The position numbers and the translations under genes were made by a program. A DNA stretch of 28,275 bases. Source: Nitriliruptorales bacterium (GTDB taxonomy: Bacteria; Actinomycetota; Nitriliruptoria; Euzebyales; Egibacteraceae). This document shows positions 1 through 8,382 of the stretch, in pieces; the first letter of the stretch is position 1; every line of letters starts with the position of its first letter. Under the pieces are notes generated by a model. It did not search any database. It saw only the letters and a program-made list of their open reading frames with translations, and was not told where the DNA came from. The stretch is from assembly GCA_007126835.1 (NCBI GenBank), contig SLAO01000140.1, positions 1 to 28,275 of the forward strand, written 5' to 3'.

Positions 1-80
1 ACGGCTCCGTCGTTGTCGGCGTCGGGCGCCAGGCTCGCGAGGTCGCCGTAGAGCCGGATCGTCACGTGACCGACCTGCAT
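1..80 (-). CDS. 5' end of a gene with a ubiquitin-like (MoaD/Mut7-C type) N-terminus, cut by window edge
   Basis: Only about 26 residues are visible, starting MQVGHVTIRLYGDLASLAP. The stretch VTIRLYGDLASLAP looks like the first beta strand and following turn of a beta-grasp (ubiquitin-like) domain, as found at the N-terminus of Mut7-C RNase-domain proteins and in MoaD/ThiS-like proteins. The ATG at 80-78 is the first candidate start; a GTG at 65-63 (V6) is an alternative. The gene is divergent from the oxidoreductase that begins at 184, so the roughly 100 bp between them should carry both promoters, but I see no convincing consensus there. The identification rests on a very short peptide. The frame could also be chance, since GC-rich DNA has few stops. 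Confidence 0.35.
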   Translation of the reverse strand, partial: MQVGHVTIRLYGDLASLAPDADNDGA

Positions 81-183
81 GGGCCAAGGGTAGGTCCTGC
101 CTGCCTCCTGCACCGGTGGCAGCATCCCGCGGCGTTCTGCGAGGATGCTTTTGACCCGAGCGTCGACACGGGAGCGGCCGGCA

Positions 184-1074
184 ATGCGTGTGAGCATCTG
201 GCCCCGGCCGAACCACCGCTGGGAGGACGTGGTCCAGATCGTGGGCTACGCCGAGCGCCTCGGTTGGGACGGGGCCTGGTTCGCCGATCACTTCATGCCC
301 AACACCACGGACAGGTCGGGGCCGATCCTGGAATGCTTCGCCACCTTGTCCGCACTGGCCGGCGTCGTCGGACGACTTCGGCTCGGCTCGTTGGTGGCAG
401 GCAACACCTATCGCCATCCGGCCGTGCTGGCCAACGCCGCGGCCACCCTCGACCACGTCAGCGGGGGACGCGCGGTGCTCGGCCTGGGCGCGGGCTGGCA
501 AGAGAACGAACACGCCGCCTACGGCATCGCGTTCCCGCGGCTTGGCGAGCGCATGGACCGACTGGAGGAGGCCTGCGCGGTGCTGCAGGCGCTCCGGGAC
601 CGGCCGCGGACGACGTTTCACGGCAAGCACTACACCCTCGACGACGCCCCCATGGAACCCAAGCCGAGTGGACCGCTCCCGCTGCTCGTGGGTGGCGGCG
701 GCGAGCGGCGCACGATTCCCATCGCGGCGCGCTACGCCGACGAATGGAACGTCTGGGGCGACCCGGAGCGGTTCGGGCGCAAGTCCGCGGTGCTCGACCG
801 GGCGTGCGAGACCCTCGATCGGGACCCCGGCACCGTGGCGCGTTCGGCGCAGGCCCTGATCGTGATCCGGGCACCCGGCCTGCCCGACATGGCGACGTCG
901 GGTCGCCGACCAACGGTGGAGGGCACCTTCGACGAGGTCCGTGAGACCATCGCGCGGTACGTCGCCCTCGGGCTCGATGAGCTGATCGTGCCCGATTTCC
1001 ACCTGGACAGCGTGGCGCAGACGCTGGCGCTCATAGACGCCCTGACCCGCGAGGTGCTGCCGCCCTTCCGGTGA
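184..1074 (+). CDS. LLM-class (luciferase-like) oxidoreductase, probably F420-dependent
   Basis: This is a 296-residue TIM-barrel flavin/F420 oxidoreductase of the bacterial luciferase-like superfamily. Family hallmarks are visible: the N-terminal strand MRVSIWPRPN, the segment GWDGAWFADHFM, the central LVAGNTYRHPAVLANAAATLDHVSGGR, and LGLGAGWQENEH (about residues 99-110) followed by an FPRLGERMDRLEEA helix. In actinomycetes most proteins of this type use the deazaflavin F420, but FMN-dependent members exist and the sequence does not decide between them. The substrate is unknown. I chose ATG 184 because the protein opens directly on the first barrel strand and has GGGAG about 10 nt upstream; an in-frame start at 145 would add 13 residues that fit no family feature. 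The gene converges on ppc. Confidence 0.85.
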   Translation: MRVSIWPRPNHRWEDVVQIVGYAERLGWDGAWFADHFMPNTTDRSGPILECFATLSALAGVVGRLRLGSLVAGNTYRHPAVLANAAATLDHVSGGRAVLGLGAGWQENEHAAYGIAFPRLGERMDRLEEACAVLQALRDRPRTTFHGKHYTLDDAPMEPKPSGPLPLLVGGGGERRTIPIAARYADEWNVWGDPERFGRKSAVLDRACETLDRDPGTVARSAQALIVIRAPGLPDMATSGRRPTVEGTFDEVRETIARYVALGLDELIVPDFHLDSVAQTLALIDALTREVLPPFR

Positions 1075-1147
1075 CAGGCGCGACGGCAGCCCCTGTGCGG
1101 GCACCGCGGGAGCGCTGGAGGGGCTTGCGTGAGGTGCTTCCCGCCGA

Positions 1148-1193
1148 CGACGTTGCGATTTCGACGTGCCCAGACGTCGAAATCGCAACGTCG
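1148..1193. repeat. perfect 20-bp inverted repeat between convergent genes (possible bidirectional terminator)
   Basis: The left arm 1148-1167 and right arm 1174-1193 are exact reverse complements (core GACGTTGCGATTTCGACGT), separated by the 6-nt loop GCCCAG. It lies about 75 nt past the oxidoreductase stop and about 90 nt past the ppc stop, in the spacer where both transcripts converge. A stem this long would fold strongly in either direction, which fits a bidirectional terminator without a U-tract. The arms are less GC-rich than the surroundings, which is unusual for a local terminator stem and leaves open a dispersed repeat or a protein-binding site. Confidence 0.75.
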
Positions 1194-1254
1194 ATTCGGA
1201 CGGACGCCCCCACGGGGGGAGACGTCCAGCGCAGGGGCCGGCGCACACGTCCCA

Positions 1255-1270
1255 GCGCCGGCACCGGCGC
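1255..1270 (-). terminator. GC-rich hairpin just downstream of ppc
   Basis: GCGCCG and CGGCGC pair around the loop GCAC, starting about 12 nt past the ppc stop codon on the minus strand. No run of T follows. A short, very stable stem right after the stop fits the terminator hairpins without U-tracts described in high-GC actinomycetes, but in DNA this GC-rich such stems also arise by chance. Confidence 0.35.
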
Positions 1271-1281
1271 CTACGCCCCGG

Positions 1282-4002
1282 TCAGCCGGTGTTCTGCAGA
1301 CCGGCGGACAGGCCCGCCACGGTCATCTGCACCACATCGGCGAGAGGTCCCCGCTCGTCATCGTCGACCTCGCGCAGCTGATCGAGCGCGGCCACCTGCA
1401 GCAGGGAGAGGGCATCGACGTCGGGGCGGCGCAGGGCAATCGCCGCGCGCAGCGCCGGCTGGCGGTCGAGGAGCTCGTCCTGACCGGTCACTGCCAGCAG
1501 CCAGTACCGCGTGCGGTCCCACTCATCGAGGATACGGCCGGCAAGGTGGGGCTGGCCCCCGGCGTCCAGTGCTCGGGCACCGATATCCCGGTCGGCCTTG
1601 GCCAGGCTCATCTCGGCCATCTCAAGCAGCGGGAGCATGAACGGCCACTCACGGCGCATCGTGCGCAGGAGCTCGAGTCCGCCATCGTCGCGCCCGACGG
1701 CCTCCAGGCCCGTCCCGAGGCCGAACCACCCGGTCAGGTTGACCCGGCTCTGCGACCAGGCGAACACCCAAGGAATCGCACGCAGCGAGGTCAGATCACG
1801 GGCGGTCGTGCGGTGCGCCGGCCGTGAGCCGATCTGCAACTGGCCGATCTCCTCGTACGGGGTGACACGGGAGAAGAACTCCGCGAAGCCGTCGCTTTCG
1901 AGCAGTCCCCGATAGGCGTCCTCGCTGGCCCGCGCCATACGGTCGGCGATCTCGGCGAAGCGCTCCGCCCGCTGCCAGGCCCGCTCCTCGGCGTGGCGGG
2001 TGGACGCCCCGAGGACGGCGTTGACGGTCCGCTCCAGGTGCCTGCGCCCGGAGTTGACCGACCGGTACCGGGCGAAGATCACCTCGCCCTGCTCGGTGAC
2101 CTTGAGCCGGCCGTCCACCGACCCGCCTCCTTGCCCTCGGATGGCCCGGTTCAGCGGGCCCCCGCCCCGACCCATCGACCCGCCGCGCCCGTGGAACATC
2201 GTCAGCTCCACGTCGCGCTCGCGCGCCCAGCGGGCCAGCTGCCCCTGCAGTCGGTGCAAGGCCACGTGGGCCGCCAGCAAGCCCGCGTCCTTGGCCGAGT
2301 CGGAGTAGCCGATCATCACCTCGATGCGGCGGCCATTGGCGTCCAGGCGCGCCCGCTCGCCCGGCAGGTCCAACAGCTCGGCCAGCACGGCCTGGGCGCG
2401 CTCGAGATCCGCACGCGTCTCGAACAGGGGAACGACGTCGAGCTGGAAATCCGGGTGCCGAGCCGGATCCACCGCGGCTCGTGCGAGCGCCCGCACAGCC
2501 AGGAGGTCGGCGGCCGACCTGGTGAACGAGACGATGTAGCGATGGCAGGCCTGCGGGCCGTAGCGCTGCTGGAGCTCGGCCATCGTGCGGATGGTGGCCA
2601 AGACCTCAGCGGCCTCGTCCGACACGGCCTGCACATCGACGGTCCAGCCCTCCCGGGCCAGCCGGTCCAGGGCTGCGGGATCGCTGGCCGCACCCGGTTG
2701 CAGCTCCTCGACCACCCGCGCGTGCACCGCCGAGTGCTGGCGCACCTCCAGCGAGGCGAGGTGGAAGCCGAACGTCTCGACCCGCCACCGCAGGTCCTGC
2801 AGACGCCCGTAGGCCAGCCGGGTCGTCCCCCCTGCCAGCAGCGACTGCTGGACGACGTCGATGTCGGCGAGCAGCTGCGCGGGGTCGGTGTACGCCGCCG
2901 CGCCACCCTGTGCCGTGGCCGCCAGGCGGTCGGCGGCGTAGAGGAGCTTGTGGCGGTGGGGCTGGTCGGGTGACGTGCGGGCGAGCGCTGCGGCCCGGTC
3001 GGGGAAGGTCTCTCGGTCGGTGCGCAGCGATTCCTCCAGCGCATCGCTGGCGGGGGCACCGTTGTGCGTGCTGGCGGTCAGCAAGCGCGACACCTTGCGC
3101 GTCTCGGCCTCGAGCAGCCCGAGGGCCTCGCGTGCGTGCAGCTCACCGGTCTCCCGGGTGACCTCGGCAGTGACAAAGGGGTTGCCGTCGCGGTCGCCGC
3201 CCACCCAGCTGCCGTAGCGCAGGAAGGCGGGGGAGACCGGTGCACGCCCACCGGGAAGCTCGGGTTCGAGCGCGCGGTCGACTTCGCGGTACACGTCGGG
3301 CACGAGGTCGAACACCGTCTGGTCGAACACCGCCATCACGCGGCGCACCTCGTCGATCGGGGTCGGGCGAGCGTGCCGGAACGGGGCGGTGCGCCACAGT
3401 CCCGCGATCTCCTCAGCAAGGCGCCGCTGGACATCTTGCGCCAGGGCGTCGTCGATCTCGACATCGTCGAGGCGCTTTAGCTCTGCGGCGATGCGCTGGA
3501 GCCCTTCGACGACCGCTCGGCGACGCGCCTCTGTGGGATGGGCGGTGAACACCGGATGGATTCGCAGGCGTTGCACCAGCGCCGTTGCGGCGTCGCGCCC
3601 CTCGAGCCCCGCGACCTCGGTGACCCCGGCCACGATGGCGTCGTCCACGATCTGGCCGTCCCGCCCCCGCATCCGCAACGTCCGGATACGTTGGCGATCA
3701 TCGGCGAGGTTGACGAGCTGGCAGTGGATCGTCAGGGCCCTTGCCGCCAGCCGTGCCGTGGTCGGGTCCAGGGCGCCCGCCTCGCGCACGAGCGACTCGA
3801 CGTCGGTGCCGGCGTCCTCGTGCAGCGCGATGCCACCGTCGCGGAGTGCCGCGACGGCCTGTACGAGCTCGGCGCCCTCGCATTCGGTCAGCACGTCGTC
3901 GAGCACCTCGGTGAGCAGCGTGACCTCCTCGCGCAGCTTGGGCGGCAGGGCGGTCGCCGAGGCACGGAGCGGACGGGCGGTGCGGATCCGGGCGGTGGGC
4001 AT
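1282..4002 (-). CDS. ppc: phosphoenolpyruvate carboxylase
   Basis: This cytoplasmic enzyme (906 aa) carboxylates phosphoenolpyruvate with bicarbonate to oxaloacetate and phosphate, refilling the TCA cycle. Its length matches the bacterial family (about 880-930). All signature blocks are present: FTAHPTE with the catalytic His at about 155, GSWVGGDRDGNPFVT at 264-278, FGFHLASLEVRQHS at 411-424, VMIGYSDSAKDAG at 562-574, the glycine-rich FHGRGGSMGRGGGP loop at 603-616, and the invariant C-terminal QNTG. The ATG at 4002 is preceded by a GAGGTAGGA ribosome-binding site. A small FMN-barrel gene lies 87 nt upstream on the same strand and may be co-transcribed. Nothing is missing or broken. The N-terminal 20 residues are basic and probably disordered. 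Confidence 0.98.
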   Translation of the reverse strand: MPTARIRTARPLRASATALPPKLREEVTLLTEVLDDVLTECEGAELVQAVAALRDGGIALHEDAGTDVESLVREAGALDPTTARLAARALTIHCQLVNLADDRQRIRTLRMRGRDGQIVDDAIVAGVTEVAGLEGRDAATALVQRLRIHPVFTAHPTEARRRAVVEGLQRIAAELKRLDDVEIDDALAQDVQRRLAEEIAGLWRTAPFRHARPTPIDEVRRVMAVFDQTVFDLVPDVYREVDRALEPELPGGRAPVSPAFLRYGSWVGGDRDGNPFVTAEVTRETGELHAREALGLLEAETRKVSRLLTASTHNGAPASDALEESLRTDRETFPDRAAALARTSPDQPHRHKLLYAADRLAATAQGGAAAYTDPAQLLADIDVVQQSLLAGGTTRLAYGRLQDLRWRVETFGFHLASLEVRQHSAVHARVVEELQPGAASDPAALDRLAREGWTVDVQAVSDEAAEVLATIRTMAELQQRYGPQACHRYIVSFTRSAADLLAVRALARAAVDPARHPDFQLDVVPLFETRADLERAQAVLAELLDLPGERARLDANGRRIEVMIGYSDSAKDAGLLAAHVALHRLQGQLARWARERDVELTMFHGRGGSMGRGGGPLNRAIRGQGGGSVDGRLKVTEQGEVIFARYRSVNSGRRHLERTVNAVLGASTRHAEERAWQRAERFAEIADRMARASEDAYRGLLESDGFAEFFSRVTPYEEIGQLQIGSRPAHRTTARDLTSLRAIPWVFAWSQSRVNLTGWFGLGTGLEAVGRDDGGLELLRTMRREWPFMLPLLEMAEMSLAKADRDIGARALDAGGQPHLAGRILDEWDRTRYWLLAVTGQDELLDRQPALRAAIALRRPDVDALSLLQVAALDQLREVDDDERGPLADVVQMTVAGLSAGLQNTG

Positions 4003-4089
4003 TCCTACCTCACGTTCGTGAGCGCGTCGGCTCGAGCGCGCCGGGGCTGAGCATCTGCGGGCAGTGGCAACGTGGTGGAGCGGGGTGGG

Positions 4090-4593
4090 TCATCGGGCTG
4101 CCGACTCCAGCCAGTACCCATCGCGCATGATCGTACGCCCGGGCACCTCTTGGGGGTTGCGCCACACCTGGATGCGTCGCGGAACCAGCCGGAGATACCC
4201 GGCGTCGGGGTCAGATCGTGGGTCCACGCCAGTGCGAGCGGCGACCGCGTCGGCCTCGTCAGCTGGCAGATGCGCAGGCCGGTCCACCTCGCCGTCGATC
4301 ATCACCACATCCCGCGTCGTGCCCAGCGCCACGCGCAAGCCCCCGCCGGCGGCGACCCCCTGGTAGGTGCGGTTGCGCTTGGGGGTCGCCAGTAGCAACG
4401 CGTCCCCCGTCCAGCGAAACGACAGGGGCACGAGCCAGGGCCGATCGTCGAGGCTGGTGGCGACCCAGCAGTCGGCATCTTGCTCGAGACGGGCGCGGGC
4501 GTCACGAATCCGGGTCGCGCGGTCCCGGACGGGCGGGTCTGGTGCCAATACCAGCTCCTTGGGCGGCCGGACGCGTCGATCAGACGGGAGCAT
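4090..4593 (-). CDS. PPOX-type FMN/F420-binding split-barrel protein
   Basis: This 167-residue protein resembles the pyridoxamine 5'-phosphate oxidase-like split-barrel superfamily. The pattern is an N-terminal helix (ATRIRDARARLEQDADCWVATSLDDRPWLVPLSFRWTGDALLLATPKRNRTYQGVAAGGGLRVALGTT), then DVVMIDGEVD and the C-terminal YLRLVPRRIQVWRN strand. The central blocks VPLSFRW, LLLATPKRNRT and RVALGTT correspond to the barrel strands that hold the cofactor phosphate in this superfamily. Actinomycete members often use F420 or bind haem or flavin, and the substrate cannot be read from the sequence. GGGAGG lies about 9 nt before the ATG at 4593. The gene is divergent from dnaE and co-directional with ppc (87-nt gap). 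Confidence 0.8.
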   Translation of the reverse strand: MLPSDRRVRPPKELVLAPDPPVRDRATRIRDARARLEQDADCWVATSLDDRPWLVPLSFRWTGDALLLATPKRNRTYQGVAAGGGLRVALGTTRDVVMIDGEVDRPAHLPADEADAVAARTGVDPRSDPDAGYLRLVPRRIQVWRNPQEVPGRTIMRDGYWLESAAR

Positions 4594-4822
4594 CGCACAA
4601 CCGCCTCCCGAAGGTCTGCTGCGTGGCTAGACTGCCCCGGCCGGACGCGCTAACGTGCCGGCTAGCGTCACAGGCGTGTGATTTACCGGCCGACCCGCCA
4701 AGGAGCCGGTCTTCCCCCCGCGCCGGGCGCCGAGCAGGGGTGGCCGTCTGCGACGGCTGACCCCGCAACCGAAACCGCGGGCAGGGCTGCCCCGACCGAC
4801 CACGACAGGGAGTGCGCACCCC
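4594..4822. other. divergent intergenic region / dnaE leader with small hairpins
   Basis: This 229-bp spacer separates the PPOX-type gene (minus) from dnaE (plus) and must hold both promoters. No -35/-10 pair stands out. The dnaE-proximal part can fold into consecutive hairpins: GCCGTC-TGC-GACGGC at 4743-4757, then GGGCAG-GG-CTGCCC at about 4779-4792, the latter competing with a CCCGC/GCGGG pairing just upstream. A perfect AAGGAG at 4700-4705 has no start codon in range. CGCTA and TAGCG form a short inverted repeat around 4648-4666. None of these is strong enough to name as a regulator site. Confidence 0.4.
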
Positions 4823-7800
4823 GTGGGTGACAGCTTCGTCCACCTCCACACCCACACCGAGTACTCGATGCTCGACGGCGCGAGCCGCGTCGACGAGCTG
4901 ATGCGGTCCGCAGCAGCGCACGGCATGCCCGCCGTGGCGATGACCGACCACGGCAACATGTTCGGGGCGATCGACTTCTACAAGGCGGGCAAGGCCCACG
5001 GCGTCAAGCCCATCCTCGGCTCGGAGCTGTACGTCGCGCCGGGCAGCCGCTACGAAAAGTCCACGCGCGGCCCCAAGGGCGGCGACCCGCGCAACGAGCC
5101 CTACTTCCACCTGACGGCGCTGGCCGAGACCCAGCAGGGCTACCGCAACCTCATGAAGCTGGTCAGCCGGGCGTACCTCGAGGGCTACCACTACAAGCCG
5201 CGCGCCGACCGCGAGTTGCTCGAGGAGCACGCCGACGGGCTGATCGTCCTGTCGGGCTGCCTCGGCGCCGAGGTCAACCAGCTCCTGCTGGCCGGGCGGG
5301 ACGAGGAGGCCAAGGCAGCCGCGGCGTGGTACCGCGACGTGCTGGGCCCGAGCAACTACTTCATCGAGCTGCAGGACCATCAGATACCCGAGCAGCACAA
5401 GACCAACGGGCGGCTGATCGAGATCGCGCGCGACCTCGGGCTAGGGCTGGTGGTCACCAACGACAGCCACTACACCCACCAGGCCGATCACGAGGCCCAT
5501 GACGTGCTCCTGTGCATCCAGACCGGCAGCCAGAAAGATGACCCCGACCGCTTCAAGTTCAAGGGCGACCAGTTCTACGTCAAGCCGCCCGCCGAGATGC
5601 AGGCGCTGTTCGCGGACTTGCCCGAGACCTGGCGCAACACCCTCGAGATCGGCGAGCGCTGCAACGTCGAGTTGACCTTCGGCGAGCACCATCTGCCCAA
5701 GTTCGAGTGCCCGCCGGGCATGAACGAGACCGAGTACCTGCGCCAGAAGGTCTACCAGGGCGCCGAGCAGCGCTACGGGACGCCGCTGCGCCACGACGTC
5801 GCCGAGCGGTTGGAGCACGAGCTCGCCGTCATCGAGCAGATGGGCTTTCCGGCGTACTTCCTCATCGTCGCCGACCTGTGCGACCACGCCCGCGCGTCGG
5901 GCATCCGGCTGGGGCCGGGGCGAGGATCGGCTGCGGGCTGCGCGGTGGCGTACTGCACCGGGATCACCGACCTCGACCCGATCGAACACGACCTGATCTT
6001 CGAGCGGTTCTTGAACCCCGAGCGGGTGTCGATGCCCGACATCGACCTCGACTTCGACGAGCGTCGCCGCGGCGAGATGATCCGGTACTCCACCGAGAAG
6101 TACGGGGCGGACCGGGTGGCGCAGATCATCACGTTCTCCACCATCAAGGCCAAGGCGGCCATCAAGGACGCCGCTCGGGTGCTGGGGTACCCGTTCTCGT
6201 TCGGGGACCGGCTGACGAAGATGATGCCCCCGCCGGTGATGGGCAAGGAGTACCCGCTGGAGAAGGCCCGGGAGCTGTCGGCCGAGCTCGCCGAGGCCTG
6301 GGAGTCCGAGCCCGACGCCAAGCAGGTGCTCGACACCGCGCTGTCGCTGGAGGGGCTGCGCCGCCAGCACTCGATCCACGCGGCGGGCGTGGTGATCGCC
6401 GGCGACGAGATCACCGAGCACTGCCCGATCCTGAGGGTCGAGGCCGACGGCGAGATCGTCACCCAGTACGACGGCGGCATGGTCGAGGACATCGGCCTGT
6501 TGAAGATGGATTTCCTCGGTCTGCGCAACCTCACGGTGATCAGCGACGCGCTCGACCACATCGAAGCCTCGACGGGCACCCGCGTGGACATCGACAGCGT
6601 CGGCCTAGACGACCCCGCCACGTTCGACATGCTGTCGGTGGGCGACACCGACGGGGTCTTCCAGCTCGACTCGGCCGGGATGAAGGCGCTGGTGCGCCAG
6701 CTCAAGCCCGACTCGTTCGATGACATCGTGGCGCTGCTCGCCCTGTACCGGCCGGGACCGATGTCGGCTGGGCTGCACACCGAGTACGCCGAGCGCAAGC
6801 ACGGGCGCTCCAAGGTCAGCTACCCCCACCCGGACCTCGCCGAGATCCTCGAGCCGACGTTCGGGATCCTGGTCTACCAGGAGCAGGTGCTAAAGATCGC
6901 CCAGTCAGTCGCCGGATTCACCCTGGGCCAGGCGGACATGCTCCGCCGCGCGATCGGCAAGAAGAAGCAGTCCGAGATGGACGCCCAGAAGGAGGCGTTC
7001 CTGGCCGGCACCGTCGAGCAGGGCTACCCCGAAAGCTTGGGCAAGGAGCTTTGGGACCTCATCGAGGGCTTCGCCGACTACGCCTTCAACAAGTCCCACT
7101 CGGCCGGCTACGGGTTGGTCAGCTACCAGACGGGCTACCTCAAGGCCAACTACCCCGTCGAGTACATGGCGGCGCTGCTGACCAGCGTCAAGACCAACAA
7201 GGACCGCTTGCCGCTGTACCTGCACTCGTGCCGGCTGATGGGCATCGAGGTCCTCCAACCCGACGTCAACGACTCGATGGTGGACTTCTCCCCGGCCTCA
7301 GAGACCGGCGTCGACGACACCGCGCCCGCGCAGCGGATCCGCTTCGGGCTGTCGGCGGTGCGCAACGTCGGCGAGTCAGTGTGTCAGGCGATCATCGCCG
7401 CGCGACGCAAGCACGGGGCGTTCACCGACTTCGCGGACTTCTGCGACAAGGTCGACCCGTCGGTGCTGAACCGGCGCACGCTGGAGTCGTTGATCAAGGC
7501 CGGCGCGTTCGAGTCGCTGTCGACCGAGCAGCGTCCCCACCCTCGCAAGGGGCTGCTGCTGTGCTTCGAACCGGTCGTCGACGCGGCGGTCACCCGCAAG
7601 CGCGCCGAGGCCGAGGGGCAGTTCAGCCTCTTCGACGGCGGCGAGGACCCCGCCGGGGAGGACTTCGGCGAGCTCGTCGTACCCGACGTCGAGTTCGAGC
7701 GTCGCGAGAAGCTCGCTGCGGAGCGAGAGATGCTCGGCCTCTACGTGTCCGACCATCCCCTGTTGGGGGTGGAGCAGGCCATCGCCGAGCTGTCGACCAA

Positions 7801-8320
7801 GCCCATCGGCGAGCTCTTGGAGGAGCCGCCGTCGGGCACCGTGACCGTGGCCGGGATCTTCACGGGCTTGCAGAAGAAGTACACCAAGAAGGGGGAGGCC
7901 TACGTCGTCGGCACCGTCGAGGACCTCGCCGGCGGGATCGACTGCATCTTCTTCCCCAGCGTGTACCAGGCGGCGGCCGGGTTGCTGGTGGAAGACGAGA
8001 TCCTCGCGGTGACCGGCCGGTTCGACGGTTCGGACAACCCCAAGATCATCGCCACCGACGTGGTCGCCCCGGACCTGTCGGAGGCCACGGGCGAGCCCGT
8101 GCGCATCCAGGTGGCCCCGCGCCAGTGCACCCCGGAGGTCGTCGAGCGGTTAAAGGGCATCCTCGACGAGAACCCCGGGCAGGCGGCTGTGCACCTCCAG
8201 CTCGCAGGTGGCTCGGGGCGCGCGACCACGCTGCGCCTCGCCGACGAGTTCCGGGTCTCCCGCGACAACGGGTTATACGGCCAGCTCAAGGGCCTGCTGG
8301 GGCCCGATTGCGTGGTGTAG
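4823..8320 (+). CDS. dnaE: DNA polymerase III alpha subunit (DnaE1 type)
   Basis: This is the replicative polymerase catalytic subunit (1165 aa; E. coli 1160, mycobacterial DnaE1 about 1180). Domain order is the N-terminal PHP domain (HLHTHTEYSMLDGA at 7-20, TDHGN at 41-45), the C-family palm with PDIDLDF (catalytic Asp406 and Asp408) and KMDFLGLRN (Asp563), thumb/fingers with GPGRGSAAG, a helix-hairpin-helix region, and a C-terminal OB fold (VTVAGIFTGLQKKYTKKGEAY). All nine PHP metal ligands seem present at H9, H11, D18, H43, E68, H96, C146, D214 and H216. They match the mycobacterial DnaE1 set in order, with near-constant spacing, so the PHP domain is probably a working proofreading exonuclease. 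GTG 4823 is the start, placing the PHP strand at residue 5, with AGGGAG about 10 nt upstream. An HExxH lipoprotein gene follows after 62 nt. Confidence 0.98.
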   Translation: MGDSFVHLHTHTEYSMLDGASRVDELMRSAAAHGMPAVAMTDHGNMFGAIDFYKAGKAHGVKPILGSELYVAPGSRYEKSTRGPKGGDPRNEPYFHLTALAETQQGYRNLMKLVSRAYLEGYHYKPRADRELLEEHADGLIVLSGCLGAEVNQLLLAGRDEEAKAAAAWYRDVLGPSNYFIELQDHQIPEQHKTNGRLIEIARDLGLGLVVTNDSHYTHQADHEAHDVLLCIQTGSQKDDPDRFKFKGDQFYVKPPAEMQALFADLPETWRNTLEIGERCNVELTFGEHHLPKFECPPGMNETEYLRQKVYQGAEQRYGTPLRHDVAERLEHELAVIEQMGFPAYFLIVADLCDHARASGIRLGPGRGSAAGCAVAYCTGITDLDPIEHDLIFERFLNPERVSMPDIDLDFDERRRGEMIRYSTEKYGADRVAQIITFSTIKAKAAIKDAARVLGYPFSFGDRLTKMMPPPVMGKEYPLEKARELSAELAEAWESEPDAKQVLDTALSLEGLRRQHSIHAAGVVIAGDEITEHCPILRVEADGEIVTQYDGGMVEDIGLLKMDFLGLRNLTVISDALDHIEASTGTRVDIDSVGLDDPATFDMLSVGDTDGVFQLDSAGMKALVRQLKPDSFDDIVALLALYRPGPMSAGLHTEYAERKHGRSKVSYPHPDLAEILEPTFGILVYQEQVLKIAQSVAGFTLGQADMLRRAIGKKKQSEMDAQKEAFLAGTVEQGYPESLGKELWDLIEGFADYAFNKSHSAGYGLVSYQTGYLKANYPVEYMAALLTSVKTNKDRLPLYLHSCRLMGIEVLQPDVNDSMVDFSPASETGVDDTAPAQRIRFGLSAVRNVGESVCQAIIAARRKHGAFTDFADFCDKVDPSVLNRRTLESLIKAGAFESLSTEQRPHPRKGLLLCFEPVVDAAVTRKRAEAEGQFSLFDGGEDPAGEDFGELVVPDVEFERREKLAAEREMLGLYVSDHPLLGVEQAIAELSTKPIGELLEEPPSGTVTVAGIFTGLQKKYTKKGEAYVVGTVEDLAGGIDCIFFPSVYQAAAGLLVEDEILAVTGRFDGSDNPKIIATDVVAPDLSEATGEPVRIQVAPRQCTPEVVERLKGILDENPGQAAVHLQLAGGSGRATTLRLADEFRVSRDNGLYGQLKGLLGPDCVV

Positions 8321-8341
8321 TGCCGGCGTCGCACCCGGCAC
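8320..8341 (+). terminator. hairpin at the dnaE stop codon
   Basis: GTGCCGG (8320-8326) pairs with CCGGCAC (8335-8341) around an 8-nt loop, starting on the last base of the dnaE TAG. There is no U-tract. It could end or attenuate dnaE transcription before the lipoprotein gene, whose start is about 40 nt downstream. Confidence 0.35.
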
Positions 8342-8382
8342 GGTACGGTCGGGATCGTTGCTCCTCAACCGTCGGAGACCGC

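Noticed and set aside
4700..4705. Perfect AAGGAG in the dnaE leader
   Set aside because: No start codon lies within 4-12 nt downstream, so it is not a usable ribosome-binding site; a six-codon GTG frame at 4740 is too far away.
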